Below, piece by piece: positions 1-6,347 of a stretch of DNA of 6,715 nucleotides; position 1 is the stretch's first letter, and every line of letters begins with the position of its first letter. A program made the translations under genes and the position numbers. The stretch is from Acetofilamentum sp. (lineage in GTDB: Bacteria > Bacteroidota > Bacteroidia > Bacteroidales > JAFGUD01), in NCBI GenBank assembly GCA_020722645.1, contig DYKL01000119.1, positions 2,881 to 9,595 on the forward strand, read 5' to 3'. The notes beneath the pieces are model-generated. The model was given only the letters and a program-made list of their open reading frames with translations. It made no database searches and had not been told where the DNA came from.

Positions 1-194
1 TATTTATCTTGTTGGCGGTTTAGTATAAATTAAAAAATTATTTACGGATGAAATTTTGGGCATTTTGAAACACAAAACTTTCAATCTACTACACTGTTTA
101 TTTATTGTTAATTCATTCATATTTACTACTTTATGCCTCATTTTTTATATTGCGTGTTAGGTTTTCGTGCTTTATTATTCTTGTCTATTAGTCA
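1..194. other. AT-rich intergenic stretch with no supported gene
   Basis: No convincing gene is visible here. The longest minus-strand reading frame that starts with ATG (120 down to 4) would encode only 38 residues with no family signature. It ends in a TTGTTGGC octamer (10-17, plus strand) that recurs at 5192-5199 and 5281-5288 in the repeat region. This suggests that position 1 lies near the edge of another repeat of the same kind. No promoter, hairpin terminator or RNA gene could be identified. Confidence 0.5.
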
Positions 195-279
195 GCATTG
201 GCAAGACATACTCTTTTGTAATTTTTGGATGAAGCGTTGTGTCGTGTGAATTGCAAATGTGTATGGCTTTTGTGTTGGC
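195..279. repeat. Intergenic repeat, copy A (divergent)
   Basis: This is the most degenerate of three related intergenic elements (copies B and C at 1176 and 4988). On the plus strand it opens with GCATTGGCAAG, then ACTCTTTTG and a T-rich ATTTTTGGATG, carries TTGCAAATGTG in its second half, and closes with TGTGTTGGC. Copy B has the same blocks in the same order (GCGTTGGCAA, ACTCTTTTGCAAATTTTGG, TTGCAAATGTG, TGCGTGGGC). The closing block directly abuts the complement of the TAA stop codon of the 168-residue gene. Role unknown; a cassette boundary or a 3' processing or termination element is possible. Confidence 0.55.
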
Positions 280-786
280 TTATTCATTTACCATTTTATA
301 AGATACAGTCAAATTGTTTTGATATGAGTTTAATCTTGTAAACTCATAATCAACAATAAGCACATTGTATTCACTGTAATTTTCACATTTTACTTCACAA
401 TATTTAAGTAACATGCTTTCTATTTCTTTTGGAAACTTCATACCAAAGCCTTTAAGTGCTTTTTGCATTTCTTCTTCTCCATTATTTACCTTTATCACTC
501 CTAAATTCCAAGCCATAATTCCTAACGCAACAATATTTTGTGCTTCCTTAAAAGTCCTTGCTTCTTCCATTAAAGGCTGTATCATTTCAGATACAACAGC
601 AGAAATTTTTCTCCCCGTTGTATTTTTTTTAAATTTCACATCTGCATTTAATTCTTTATCTAATCTTTTTTTTATTTTGGATAAAGCGGATGTGCTATTA
701 TCTGACTTATAAAGATTCTTATTTTCTCTTTCCTTTTTTCTTTGCCTTAGCATTTTGGCTCGTTTTATATTTTTTATTTTTCCCAT
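280..786 (-). CDS. Hypothetical 168-residue basic protein, downstream partner of a Xre-family regulator
   Basis: I do not recognise a named family. The first 45 or so residues are strongly basic (MGKIKNIKRAKMLRQRKKER and on), which could bind nucleic acid. Residues 58-100 form an amphipathic helical block containing QPLMEEARTFKEAQ and ALGIMAWNLGVI. That resembles a helical 'AWNLALL' segment I recall from bacterial hypothetical proteins, sometimes with SEC-C zinc motifs, but no SEC-C cysteine cluster is present here; the only cysteines are C130 and C134. There is no signal peptide or membrane helix. The ATG overlaps the stop codon of the preceding regulator gene by one base (TAATG), which fixes the start and implies translational coupling. 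The broken upstream gene could therefore lower its expression. The stop codon abuts repeat copy A. A regulator accessory factor or one half of a toxin-antitoxin-like pair are both possible; the context does not decide. Confidence 0.7.
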   Translation of the reverse strand: MGKIKNIKRAKMLRQRKKERENKNLYKSDNSTSALSKIKKRLDKELNADVKFKKNTTGRKISAVVSEMIQPLMEEARTFKEAQNIVALGIMAWNLGVIKVNNGEEEMQKALKGFGMKFPKEIESMLLKYCEVKCENYSEYNVLIVDYEFTRLNSYQNNLTVSYKMVNE

Positions 787-1083
787 TATCGTTTCTTTTT
801 CAAATACTCAATTTTTTTCTCCGTAACTATCAAAGCATCTTTTGCATATTCTTCATCTCCAATCTCATATATAATTTGGTCGCTAAAAAAGTAATCAACA
901 TTCTTTTTTGTTATGGTTAAAAAAGTCAGCGAGTTTTACTACCTGCTCTTTTGTCAATTTTCGTTGTCCACGCTCAATTTTACTTAAAATAGATTGGTCA
1001 ATATCCATAAAAGCAGCGACCTTTCTTAAAGGGTAGTCTTCTTTTTCTCTCAATGTTCTTATTAACTCTCCAATGCTTTACAT
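786..1083 (-). pseudogene. Xre/Cro-type helix-turn-helix regulator, disrupted by an early stop and a frameshift
   Basis: Reading the minus strand from 1077 gives SIGELIRTLREKEDYPLRK followed by VAAFMDIDQSILSKIERGQ, a clear Xre-type helix-turn-helix (turn and recognition helix, then the SKIERG signature). This frame hits TGA at 895-897. The next frame continues with NVDYFFSDQIIYEIGDEEY and ends EKKIEYLKKKR-TAA at 786-788, the usual C-terminal tail of such small regulators. The frames join at a run of six A (plus strand T 904-909); five A would give one open frame of about 98 codons. The only well-placed ATG (1083-1081) is followed at once by TAA (1080-1078). The gene therefore carries two lesions, unless a non-ATG start and frameshifting are used. 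The intact protein would be a DNA-binding repressor, probably of its own operon. Sequencing error at the homopolymer is possible for one lesion but less likely for both. Confidence 0.8.
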
Positions 1084-1097
1084 TTTGTATTTATTGT

Positions 1098-1116
1098 TTT
1101 GACAATAATAGTCAAA
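1098..1116. promoter_or_regulatory. Probable operator of the Xre-type regulator
   Basis: The plus strand reads TTTGAC-AATAATA-GTCAAA, a perfect 6-bp inverted repeat with a 7-bp centre. It lies 14 bp upstream of the regulator's ATG. This size and position are typical of the operator of a self-repressing Xre dimer. On the minus strand the same block offers TTTG and, 19 bases later, TAAATACA, which could be a weak promoter that the bound repressor would cover; that promoter would leave almost no untranslated leader. The promoter reading is inference. Confidence 0.55.
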
Positions 1117-1175
1117 GTTTTATTTTCTAAACAAATTATTTGTCATTTAGTTTTCAACTTATTGTTAACAGTCCT

Positions 1176-1261
1176 GTGCGTTGGCAAAAAACAACTCTTT
1201 TGCAAATTTTGGCTGTGTTAAGGATTGCGCGATTTGCAAATGTGCTACCAAATGCGTGGGC
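1176..1261. repeat. Intergenic repeat, copy B
   Basis: This is the best-preserved copy of the three-copy element. It is bounded by short direct repeats GTGCGTTGGC (1176-1185) and TGCGTGGGC (1253-1261). Inside are ACTCTTTTGCAAATTTTGG and a perfect 10-bp palindrome ATTTGCAAAT (1232-1241). Its last base is the first plus-strand base of the complement of the hsdS TAG stop codon, so the element begins exactly where the specificity gene ends. It separates the restriction operon from the regulator operon promoter region. Confidence 0.65.
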
Positions 1262-2769
1262 TAATCTGTTTTAAATGTTATTGTTACTTCTCTGTCGTTT
1301 GCAATGTCGTCAATGGCTTTGTTTAGGATTTCTTTTAATTGTTTGGCTGTCTTGTCCAAATCGTAAATTCCTGCCTTTTCATTGAAAGTATTGTCCTGCT
1401 CTAAAAAGTTGTCCAACGTGAATGTGTATGCTTCGTAGTTGCTGTTTGGATTGTGATAGAGTAAAGCAATTTCGTCTTGTTTCGCTTTGTCAAATTTCGG
1501 GAATGGAATTATATCCCAATATTTTTGAGCCAAACTACCACCATTCCCACCAACTGCATAAAGGTCAATTAACCCTTTACTACGTAGGTAGTCCAAACAG
1601 CATTTTACAAAAATTGCCTTGTTTACATTGTGTTCTTTTTGTTGAATGGTAATACCATGAATATTTGTAATTACTCTTTCTTGTTCTTCAATGATTACAA
1701 TTGACCTTCCTTTTTCAAAACCTTCTGCACCAAAAATTAAGTCACCTTTTTGAAGTGTCTTTAATGAATTAGGATTTCCTAAGTATTCTATTTTGTCAAC
1801 AGTTCCATATTTTGAAAGAAATTTAGGCAACATCAAAGTATAGAATTTGTTGTATTTCTTTTTACTGTAAACACTGTCGCCAATATTTGATACTTGTAAG
1901 TTTTGTCCACGTGAAAGCGAAAAACCTAATTCTTGTATGGTTTGAAATCCGTTTGTGTAGTTCTCTATTTGAAAAACAATTTTCTTGAAATGTTCACGAT
2001 ATAGGTTTGTATCCAACCTTCCCACTTTTTCTAATTCATTAATTCTAGGCAATTCAAAACTAAACTTGTTTGGTTTTTGATTATTTAAAAGTTCTTGTTC
2101 AATTAATTCTAAAATAGTATTGTGCCTTTCTTTAATTAGTTTTTCCTTGTTGATAATTGCCTGTGTTAGCAACTCAACAAATTTAATTGTGTTATCTGCA
2201 TTATGATTGGGCATAGGAATTTTGCAGTCCAAAAACAAAGTTTTTGCGTGACGAATGGTTGCCCCTTTGGGAACCATAAAGTCTAACTGCTCCCGAAAAA
2301 CATTGTGTTTGATAAAAGCCAATAGATAAAACTTTTTATCGCTTACTGGCAATTTATATAAAGCCCCTGAAAGCATATAGTTTGGATAGTCTTTGTCCAA
2401 AATCACTATTTCTCCAATATTGCTGTCCTTGGAAATTATCAAGTCGCCTTTTTTCAAATTCATTTTCACAAAACAATTTGGCATTATTGGTAATGCAGTT
2501 TCACTTGTTATTTCGGGTAAAAATGAATGTGGTTGAAGCGCTTTTGTTCTTAGAAAATAATGAGTTGATTTTTCGATATAATTCAATGAACCTACTTCAA
2601 CGCCTAAATCTTTACGCTGTAATGGTTTGCTTAGAAAATCCCTTACATACAAGAAATTTTCATTGGGCATAACCAAATCCATATATTGTGAGGAAGAAAG
2701 TGTAAAGTCTTTCTCTACAATATGAGAAAACGAAATTGAGGTTGGTGTTTTAACGTAACTGTTGCTCAT
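1261..2769 (-). CDS. hsdS: Restriction-modification specificity subunit (HsdS-like), two target-recognition domains
   Basis: This subunit would select the bipartite DNA target for the partner nuclease-methyltransferase. The 502 residues show the duplicated S-subunit layout. Target-recognition half 1 covers about 10-190, with KKGDLIISKDSNIGEIVILD near 106-125 and the closing DCKIPMPN at 181-188. A central coiled coil follows at about 192-230 (NKEKLIKERHNTILELIEQE). Half 2 covers about 240-427, with LQKGDLIFGAEGF at 339-351 and GNGGSLAQKYWDIIPFPKF at 408-426. A C-terminal helix at about 470-492 (LDKTAKQLKEILNKAIDDIA) is the second spacer. The GD-L-I and I-P-x-P signatures are those of HsdS proteins. 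At 502 residues it is somewhat longer than the common 400-450. The ATG follows the upstream stop with two bases between (TAA-GT-ATG), so the pair is surely cotranscribed and probably translationally coupled. The TAG stop abuts repeat copy B. The recognised sequence cannot be read from the protein. Confidence 0.93.
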   Translation of the reverse strand: MSNSYVKTPTSISFSHIVEKDFTLSSSQYMDLVMPNENFLYVRDFLSKPLQRKDLGVEVGSLNYIEKSTHYFLRTKALQPHSFLPEITSETALPIMPNCFVKMNLKKGDLIISKDSNIGEIVILDKDYPNYMLSGALYKLPVSDKKFYLLAFIKHNVFREQLDFMVPKGATIRHAKTLFLDCKIPMPNHNADNTIKFVELLTQAIINKEKLIKERHNTILELIEQELLNNQKPNKFSFELPRINELEKVGRLDTNLYREHFKKIVFQIENYTNGFQTIQELGFSLSRGQNLQVSNIGDSVYSKKKYNKFYTLMLPKFLSKYGTVDKIEYLGNPNSLKTLQKGDLIFGAEGFEKGRSIVIIEEQERVITNIHGITIQQKEHNVNKAIFVKCCLDYLRSKGLIDLYAVGGNGGSLAQKYWDIIPFPKFDKAKQDEIALLYHNPNSNYEAYTFTLDNFLEQDNTFNEKAGIYDLDKTAKQLKEILNKAIDDIANDREVTITFKTD

Positions 2770-2771
2770 AC

Positions 2772-4949
2772 TTACTTAGCCTTGATAAAAATGTCCTGTA
2801 ATTGTTTTTCTTGGCTCAAACACCATTTTTTAAATTCTGCAACGGTTTCTGTAAATTCTTCATCAAGCAAAGCCCGACCGTCTTTGTCAATTTCAATCTC
2901 AAAAGTATCGTAATTGATTTTATATTTAGGTGAGAAGAATTTTACTCGCTTACTTGTCTTTACTTCATAGCCTACTTTTTCAATACCTTTGAAAAATACT
3001 TGATAGTTCTGCTCTTTCAGTTTTGCTAATTCTTCTTTCTTTGGTTTGTAGGCAACAATGATTGAAGTATTTACACCCGTTTCAGCAAATACATTGGCTG
3101 GTAAGTCAAAAATAGCGACAATTCGCATTTTGTCCATTAACCATTTTCGAGCAATTTTATGGGTGTCAATACTGGCAATAGAATTAGATAAAACAATTCC
3201 CATTCTTCCGTTCTCCTTCAAAATGTGGTAAGCATTTTCAAGGAAAACTACGCCTAAATCTATTTTGCTTGCCTGTTTCTCGGCTTTCTTCTTTTTGCCT
3301 GTTGGTTGTTCTTCGCCTTTGTTGCTATACAAGTGCCAAAGCTCGTAACATTGTATCATTTCCAAATCTTTGTCGTCCTTTGGAACAAATGCACGGTCTT
3401 CGCCAAATGGCGGATTGGTAAGGACTACATCAAATTTTTTGAGTTGGTTGTCGTCTGGTCTGTTGTCCCAATTTCCTTTTTGGTTCATTGTTGGAACAAG
3501 GTCGAGAATTTCGCCTTTATGGTCAAACTTGGAAAGTAAAGAACCGTAACCCGATTTTGCTTTTATCTTGGCGTTTCCGTCACCATTCAAAAGCATATTC
3601 AAGGTTGCAAGCATTACCATTTGGTCGTCAATGTCCATTCCGAAAATGTTGTTGTCGTCCAACTTGCTATTTGAGTTCACATAGGAAACAGAAAGAAAAT
3701 CGGCAATTCCTACGGTTGGGTCAATTACGGTTTCGCCATTTCTAGGATTTACAATATTTACTAAAAAGTCAATTAGCGGAAGCGGTGTAACAAATTGGGC
3801 GTTTTGGTCTTTGGAAAATGGTGTTGCAAACTTGTAAAATACTAATTGATAAAGGTCGGTTTTGTGTGAACAAACAAATGAATAATCTTGAAATTGATAA
3901 ACTACTTCAATCAATACTTTAATATGATTTTCATTCTTTATATTGAGCGGATTATCCTTTAAAATACGATAATAAGTTCCTGAAGCCTCATCTCTCAAGT
4001 CATTAATTCGTTTAATAAACTCTTGAAGTGGTTTATCAGCAAGAGTTTTGAAATTCTTTTCTTCGTCTGTAATGTAAAAGTCTAAAAAACGCTTTGGCGT
4101 TTTTTCGTTTCTTTTTTCATCATAGATTTTAAGAGAAAGAATTTGAATGAGAATTTCAAAGCCTTTTTGATTTACCATTCCAACCTTGTCCATTGTACGC
4201 AAAATGCTACTCATTGCGTCATTAATTTGCGTTGAATGAACACCCGAAATAATATCTAAGTCAGTAATTGTTCTTTTGGAACGGTCAATAGCAATGGTTT
4301 CAGTCCACTCTAATAAATCTTCAAAACTTGGTAGGTTTATATATGGGTCGGGAAGGTGTAATGAAATTTCTTTTGTTTTACTGTCTTCACCTTTGGTGTT
4401 AAATTCTTCACTGTATCTTAGAAATTTGTTGTTATGTTTACGGAATAAATAAAGTCTTTCTGTGTCATACAAAACAGCTAAACAAAAAGGTCTTCTACTT
4501 TCGTTTAAATATGCTTTTAGTTGTTTGTCCCAAACATCAGCAACATTTTTGTTGTCTTCCTTTTTAAATTCAAGTGCAACAATTAAATGTTCACGAAGCC
4601 ACTCTAAACTCTCATTGTTTCCGTTTTCGTGGTAATCTTTGTATTTGTCAAACCAAGTAATGTCGTCAAAAATTGCTCCGTCAAGTTTAAGTGGTGCAGA
4701 AGATTTGTTGCCTTTCGGGAATTGAACTTCTGTTCCGATATAATCTTTGGCAAAAAGTCCTGACTGCACAATAGAATAAAGGAATTGCCATTTGTAATAT
4801 TGTTCGTTTCGTTGCCCGTTTTTCTTTCTAAAATTGGTTTTTCGTCCAAATGTCAAATGCTCGGTTAGGAAACAGTCGTATTCTGTTGCCATTCCGTATT
4901 TATTGTCAAACTCGTGTTTCGCTTCTGTAAAAGTATATGTCATAATCAT
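2772..4949 (-). CDS. hsdM: Fused restriction nuclease / N6-adenine DNA methyltransferase (BcgI-like RM subunit)
   Basis: The 725-residue protein would both methylate and cut DNA at sites chosen by the downstream S subunit. Residues 1-205 look like the HsdR N-terminal nuclease: D90 in LKLDGAIFDD, E127-F-K129 in IVALEFKKE, and Q143-x3-Y147 in DKQLKAYL, i.e. a PD-(D/E)XK core with the QxxxY motif of type I R subunits. About 220-375 is the helical HsdM N-terminal bundle. About 380-640 is the methyltransferase: QFVTPLPLIDFLV, motif I VIDPTVGIADFL (408-419), GMDID (437-441), and motif IV NPPF (512-515). Motif I has G-I-A where most relatives have G-(S/T)-G. No helicase domain follows. Two starts are possible: ATG at 4949 or ATG two codons later at 4943. 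An AGGA seven bases before the second favours it, giving 723 residues. The arrangement (fused nuclease-methylase plus separate S) matches type IIB BcgI more than a type I system that has lost hsdR. The fusion is seen; activity is inferred. Confidence 0.92.
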   Translation of the reverse strand: MIMTYTFTEAKHEFDNKYGMATEYDCFLTEHLTFGRKTNFRKKNGQRNEQYYKWQFLYSIVQSGLFAKDYIGTEVQFPKGNKSSAPLKLDGAIFDDITWFDKYKDYHENGNNESLEWLREHLIVALEFKKEDNKNVADVWDKQLKAYLNESRRPFCLAVLYDTERLYLFRKHNNKFLRYSEEFNTKGEDSKTKEISLHLPDPYINLPSFEDLLEWTETIAIDRSKRTITDLDIISGVHSTQINDAMSSILRTMDKVGMVNQKGFEILIQILSLKIYDEKRNEKTPKRFLDFYITDEEKNFKTLADKPLQEFIKRINDLRDEASGTYYRILKDNPLNIKNENHIKVLIEVVYQFQDYSFVCSHKTDLYQLVFYKFATPFSKDQNAQFVTPLPLIDFLVNIVNPRNGETVIDPTVGIADFLSVSYVNSNSKLDDNNIFGMDIDDQMVMLATLNMLLNGDGNAKIKAKSGYGSLLSKFDHKGEILDLVPTMNQKGNWDNRPDDNQLKKFDVVLTNPPFGEDRAFVPKDDKDLEMIQCYELWHLYSNKGEEQPTGKKKKAEKQASKIDLGVVFLENAYHILKENGRMGIVLSNSIASIDTHKIARKWLMDKMRIVAIFDLPANVFAETGVNTSIIVAYKPKKEELAKLKEQNYQVFFKGIEKVGYEVKTSKRVKFFSPKYKINYDTFEIEIDKDGRALLDEEFTETVAEFKKWCLSQEKQLQDIFIKAK

Positions 4950-4966
4950 TTCCTAATTTAAAAGCA

Positions 4967-4974
4967 CAAATGTA
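4967..4974 (-). promoter_or_regulatory. Candidate Bacteroidota -7 promoter element of the restriction operon
   Basis: The minus strand reads TACATTTG, an exact match to the TAnnTTTG element recognised by the main sigma factor of Bacteroidota. It lies 17 bases before the first hsdM ATG, which would leave a leader of roughly 10 bases. The upstream partner (TTTG about 20 bases earlier) is poor: only a TTG in CTTGCCG is found, at about 22 bases, inside repeat copy C. Transcription would therefore start just outside the repeat. Confidence 0.45.
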
Positions 4975-4987
4975 TCAATTTCTACTA

Positions 4988-5085
4988 GTGCGTCGGCAAG
5001 AAAACTGCTCTTTTGTCCCGATAAAGAATCGGGATGTTTCGGGGCTTGTCCCGAAAGCTTTCGGGATGCAGTTTTGTGCGTGGGC
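4988..5085. repeat. Intergenic repeat, copy C, with palindromic insert
   Basis: This is the third copy of the element, in the same orientation as A and B. It opens with GTGCGTCGGCAAGAAAACTG then CTCTTTTG and closes with GCAGTTTTGTGCGTGGGC. The middle differs from A and B: the ATTTTGG...TTGCAAATGTG part is replaced by a cluster of GC-rich palindromes (5016-5066). The outer blocks are close to those of copy B, while the interior looks like a separate insertion. It sits between the restriction operon promoter and the repeat tract that ends the neighbouring two-gene module. Confidence 0.6.
5016..5066. repeat. Cluster of REP-like palindromes
   Basis: Three overlapping GC-rich hairpins are visible. 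TCCCGAT (5016-5022) pairs with ATCGGGA (5028-5034) around a 5-base loop. TTTCGGG (5037-5043) pairs with CCCGAAA (5050-5056). The 18-base TCCCGAAAGCTTTCGGGA (5049-5066) is a perfect palindrome. The second and third share an arm, so they exclude each other in one strand. Such CCCGA/TCGGG palindromes resemble REP-type repeats. A bidirectional terminator is possible, but no T-run directly follows either side. Confidence 0.65.
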
Positions 5086-5148
5086 TGTTCATTTTATCGT
5101 TTTTCTTTTTCTATCTTTATGTAGCAAATTATCTGCTGTGTCGTTTTT

Positions 5149-5171
5149 TTTACACTTGCCCCTAACGGTTG
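5149..5171. repeat. Left copy of a direct repeat flanking the 95/356-residue gene pair
   Basis: This 23-bp block ends in CTAACGGTTG and matches the block at 6647-6669 at 18 of 23 positions without gaps, in the same orientation. On the minus strand it reads CAACCGTTAGGGGCAAG and so follows directly after the inverted-repeat arm at the 3' end of the gene pair. The two copies bracket one complete two-gene module. Confidence 0.6.
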
Positions 5172-5280
5172 AGGCTATATGCAGTAAGGGATTGTTGGCT
5201 ACTATCTTGTCCACCGACACAAATTTTTATGCAGGGTAAAATGCTTGAATTACCACTGAAACCCTTATTGCATTTAGCCT
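5172..5280. repeat. Imperfect inverted repeat at the 3' end of the two-gene module, attC-like outline
   Basis: Arm 1 (5172-5190) is AGGCTATATGCAGTAAGGG. Arm 2 (5262-5280) is its reverse complement at 17 of 19 positions, with a 71-base spacer between. Arm 2 contains the TAA stop and last codon of the 356-residue gene. An octamer TTGTTGGC lies next to each arm (5192-5199 and 5281-5288). On the minus strand the far arm is followed by CCGTTAGGGG, which matches six of the seven positions of the integron attC core GTTRRRY. The opposite core TGCCAAC matches RYYYAAC at only five. The 109-base length is within the range of attC sites. The hairpin is seen; recombination function is inference. Confidence 0.55.
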
Positions 5281-6344
5281 TTGTTGGCAACTGGGGTTAT
5301 TTGTAATTTTAATTCTTCTAATTTTCTTTTTAAATCAACCTCACCGTTATTTAGTTTCACAAAAATTCTTTTTATCTCATAAGGAACTTTCCCTTCAATT
5401 TTTTTAATCAATCCCATTATTAATGAATAAAACTCTTTGTTATTTACAAATTTGTCACTCTCTATTTCAGTAATAGTCAATAAATCAAGGATTGTTTCAT
5501 TATCTATTCTTTCGCTAATTTCATTTAATTTATCTAAATTTTCGTTATTAAATAGTAGTAGTAATATCTTAAATATCTCAAAAGGGTTACCATTAAAAAG
5601 AAATGAAATCAAATTTGTATTTATAACCTTTAATATCAACCATCTAACAGTTTTATTTTTGTATAGAATAAAAAAATCGTTCTTTGTTATTTCTTCTTTC
5701 ATTGGTAGAAATGAGTTTACTATTTCAACAATAAATTCTGGTATTTCTTCAAAATCTTGAGGTTTATTTATTTCCTCTGAATGACTATAAAGAATATCTA
5801 AAACTGTTTTTCTTTCATTCTTGGATAAATACTTTGAAGTTTCGATTATTATTTCTTCAAGTTCTTTTACAGTGTCTTGCAGTAAAGGATATACTAATTT
5901 GTATTTATTTGTAATATTAATCGATTTGTCTGTAAGGATGGGATTTAATAATTCATTAAATGAATTATTATAACTTTCAAAACTGCTTTCTAAACTATAA
6001 AATATAGATATTTCATATGACCTTAAATTATTAATGCTTTCAATATATGATTTTTTTAACCTATCAATTTTGGGACTATCAATTTTCAAAAATTTGCGTA
6101 ATATTTTCGAATTACTAAAAAGTATTTCATTATATGGGTCATTCGGATTTAAATTTCTTTCAAATTTGGAAAGTTCTTTCCATATAAGTAATAGGTTTGA
6201 AATTGACTGTCTAATTTCTCTTAATTTTTCATTTTCTTCTTCAAATGCCTTTTGTTTTAACCATACACGATAACCAAGATATACAATAATTAGAGCAACT
6301 ATTGATGGCGAAGTTTTTTCCAAAATATTTAAAAAAGTCTCCAT
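5274..6344 (-). CDS. Hypothetical 356-residue membrane-anchored helical protein
   Basis: I do not recognise this family. A single hydrophobic segment at about residues 13-29 (SPSIVALIIVYLGYRVWL) is followed by positive residues K30 and K32, predicting an N-terminal anchor with the rest in the cytoplasm. Residues 30-65 are charged and helical, a likely coiled coil (KAFEEENEKLREIRQSISN). The remainder is rich in I, L, K, E and N and appears all-helical, with a second hydrophobic stretch near 234-266 that is too interrupted to call a second membrane helix confidently. No nuclease, ATPase or NAD-hydrolase motif is visible. The start follows the stop of the 95-residue gene by three bases, so the two form one transcription unit. 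The final residues TPVANKG are encoded within the flanking repeat, so the natural C-terminus may have been shaped by it. The gene looks more A+T-rich than the restriction genes, suggesting separate acquisition. Effector of a defence or toxin pair is a guess from context. Confidence 0.8.
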   Translation of the reverse strand: METFLNILEKTSPSIVALIIVYLGYRVWLKQKAFEEENEKLREIRQSISNLLLIWKELSKFERNLNPNDPYNEILFSNSKILRKFLKIDSPKIDRLKKSYIESINNLRSYEISIFYSLESSFESYNNSFNELLNPILTDKSINITNKYKLVYPLLQDTVKELEEIIIETSKYLSKNERKTVLDILYSHSEEINKPQDFEEIPEFIVEIVNSFLPMKEEITKNDFFILYKNKTVRWLILKVINTNLISFLFNGNPFEIFKILLLLFNNENLDKLNEISERIDNETILDLLTITEIESDKFVNNKEFYSLIMGLIKKIEGKVPYEIKRIFVKLNNGEVDLKRKLEELKLQITPVANKG

Positions 6345-6347
6345 CAG

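Noticed and set aside
4..120. A 38-residue minus-strand ORF starting MNELTINKQCSRLK.
   Set aside because: Very short in A+T-rich DNA, no family signal, and it ends inside a repeat-like octamer.
904..909. Programmed ribosomal frameshifting at the A6 tract of the regulator gene.
   Set aside because: The shift needed is +1 (or -2), not the -1 slip that A-rich heptamers promote in bacteria, and the TAA second codon remains unexplained by it.
413..920. Plus-strand ORFs opposite the 168-residue and regulator genes, rich in F, L, S and I, which look like membrane proteins.
   Set aside because: The hydrophobicity is the expected antisense image of lysine- and glutamate-rich minus-strand genes. They have no start signals and they overlap better-supported genes.
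2772..4949. A classical type I restriction system with a missing hsdR gene.
   Set aside because: The nuclease motifs at the N-terminus of the methyltransferase make the two-gene set self-sufficient, so a loss of hsdR need not be assumed.
5086..5171. A lysine-rich minus-strand tail ending RKRKTIK-TGA just before repeat copy C, resembling the 3' remnant of a lost gene.
   Set aside because: No start codon or domain, and it begins inside the direct repeat. A remnant is possible but cannot be separated from chance coding in low-complexity sequence.
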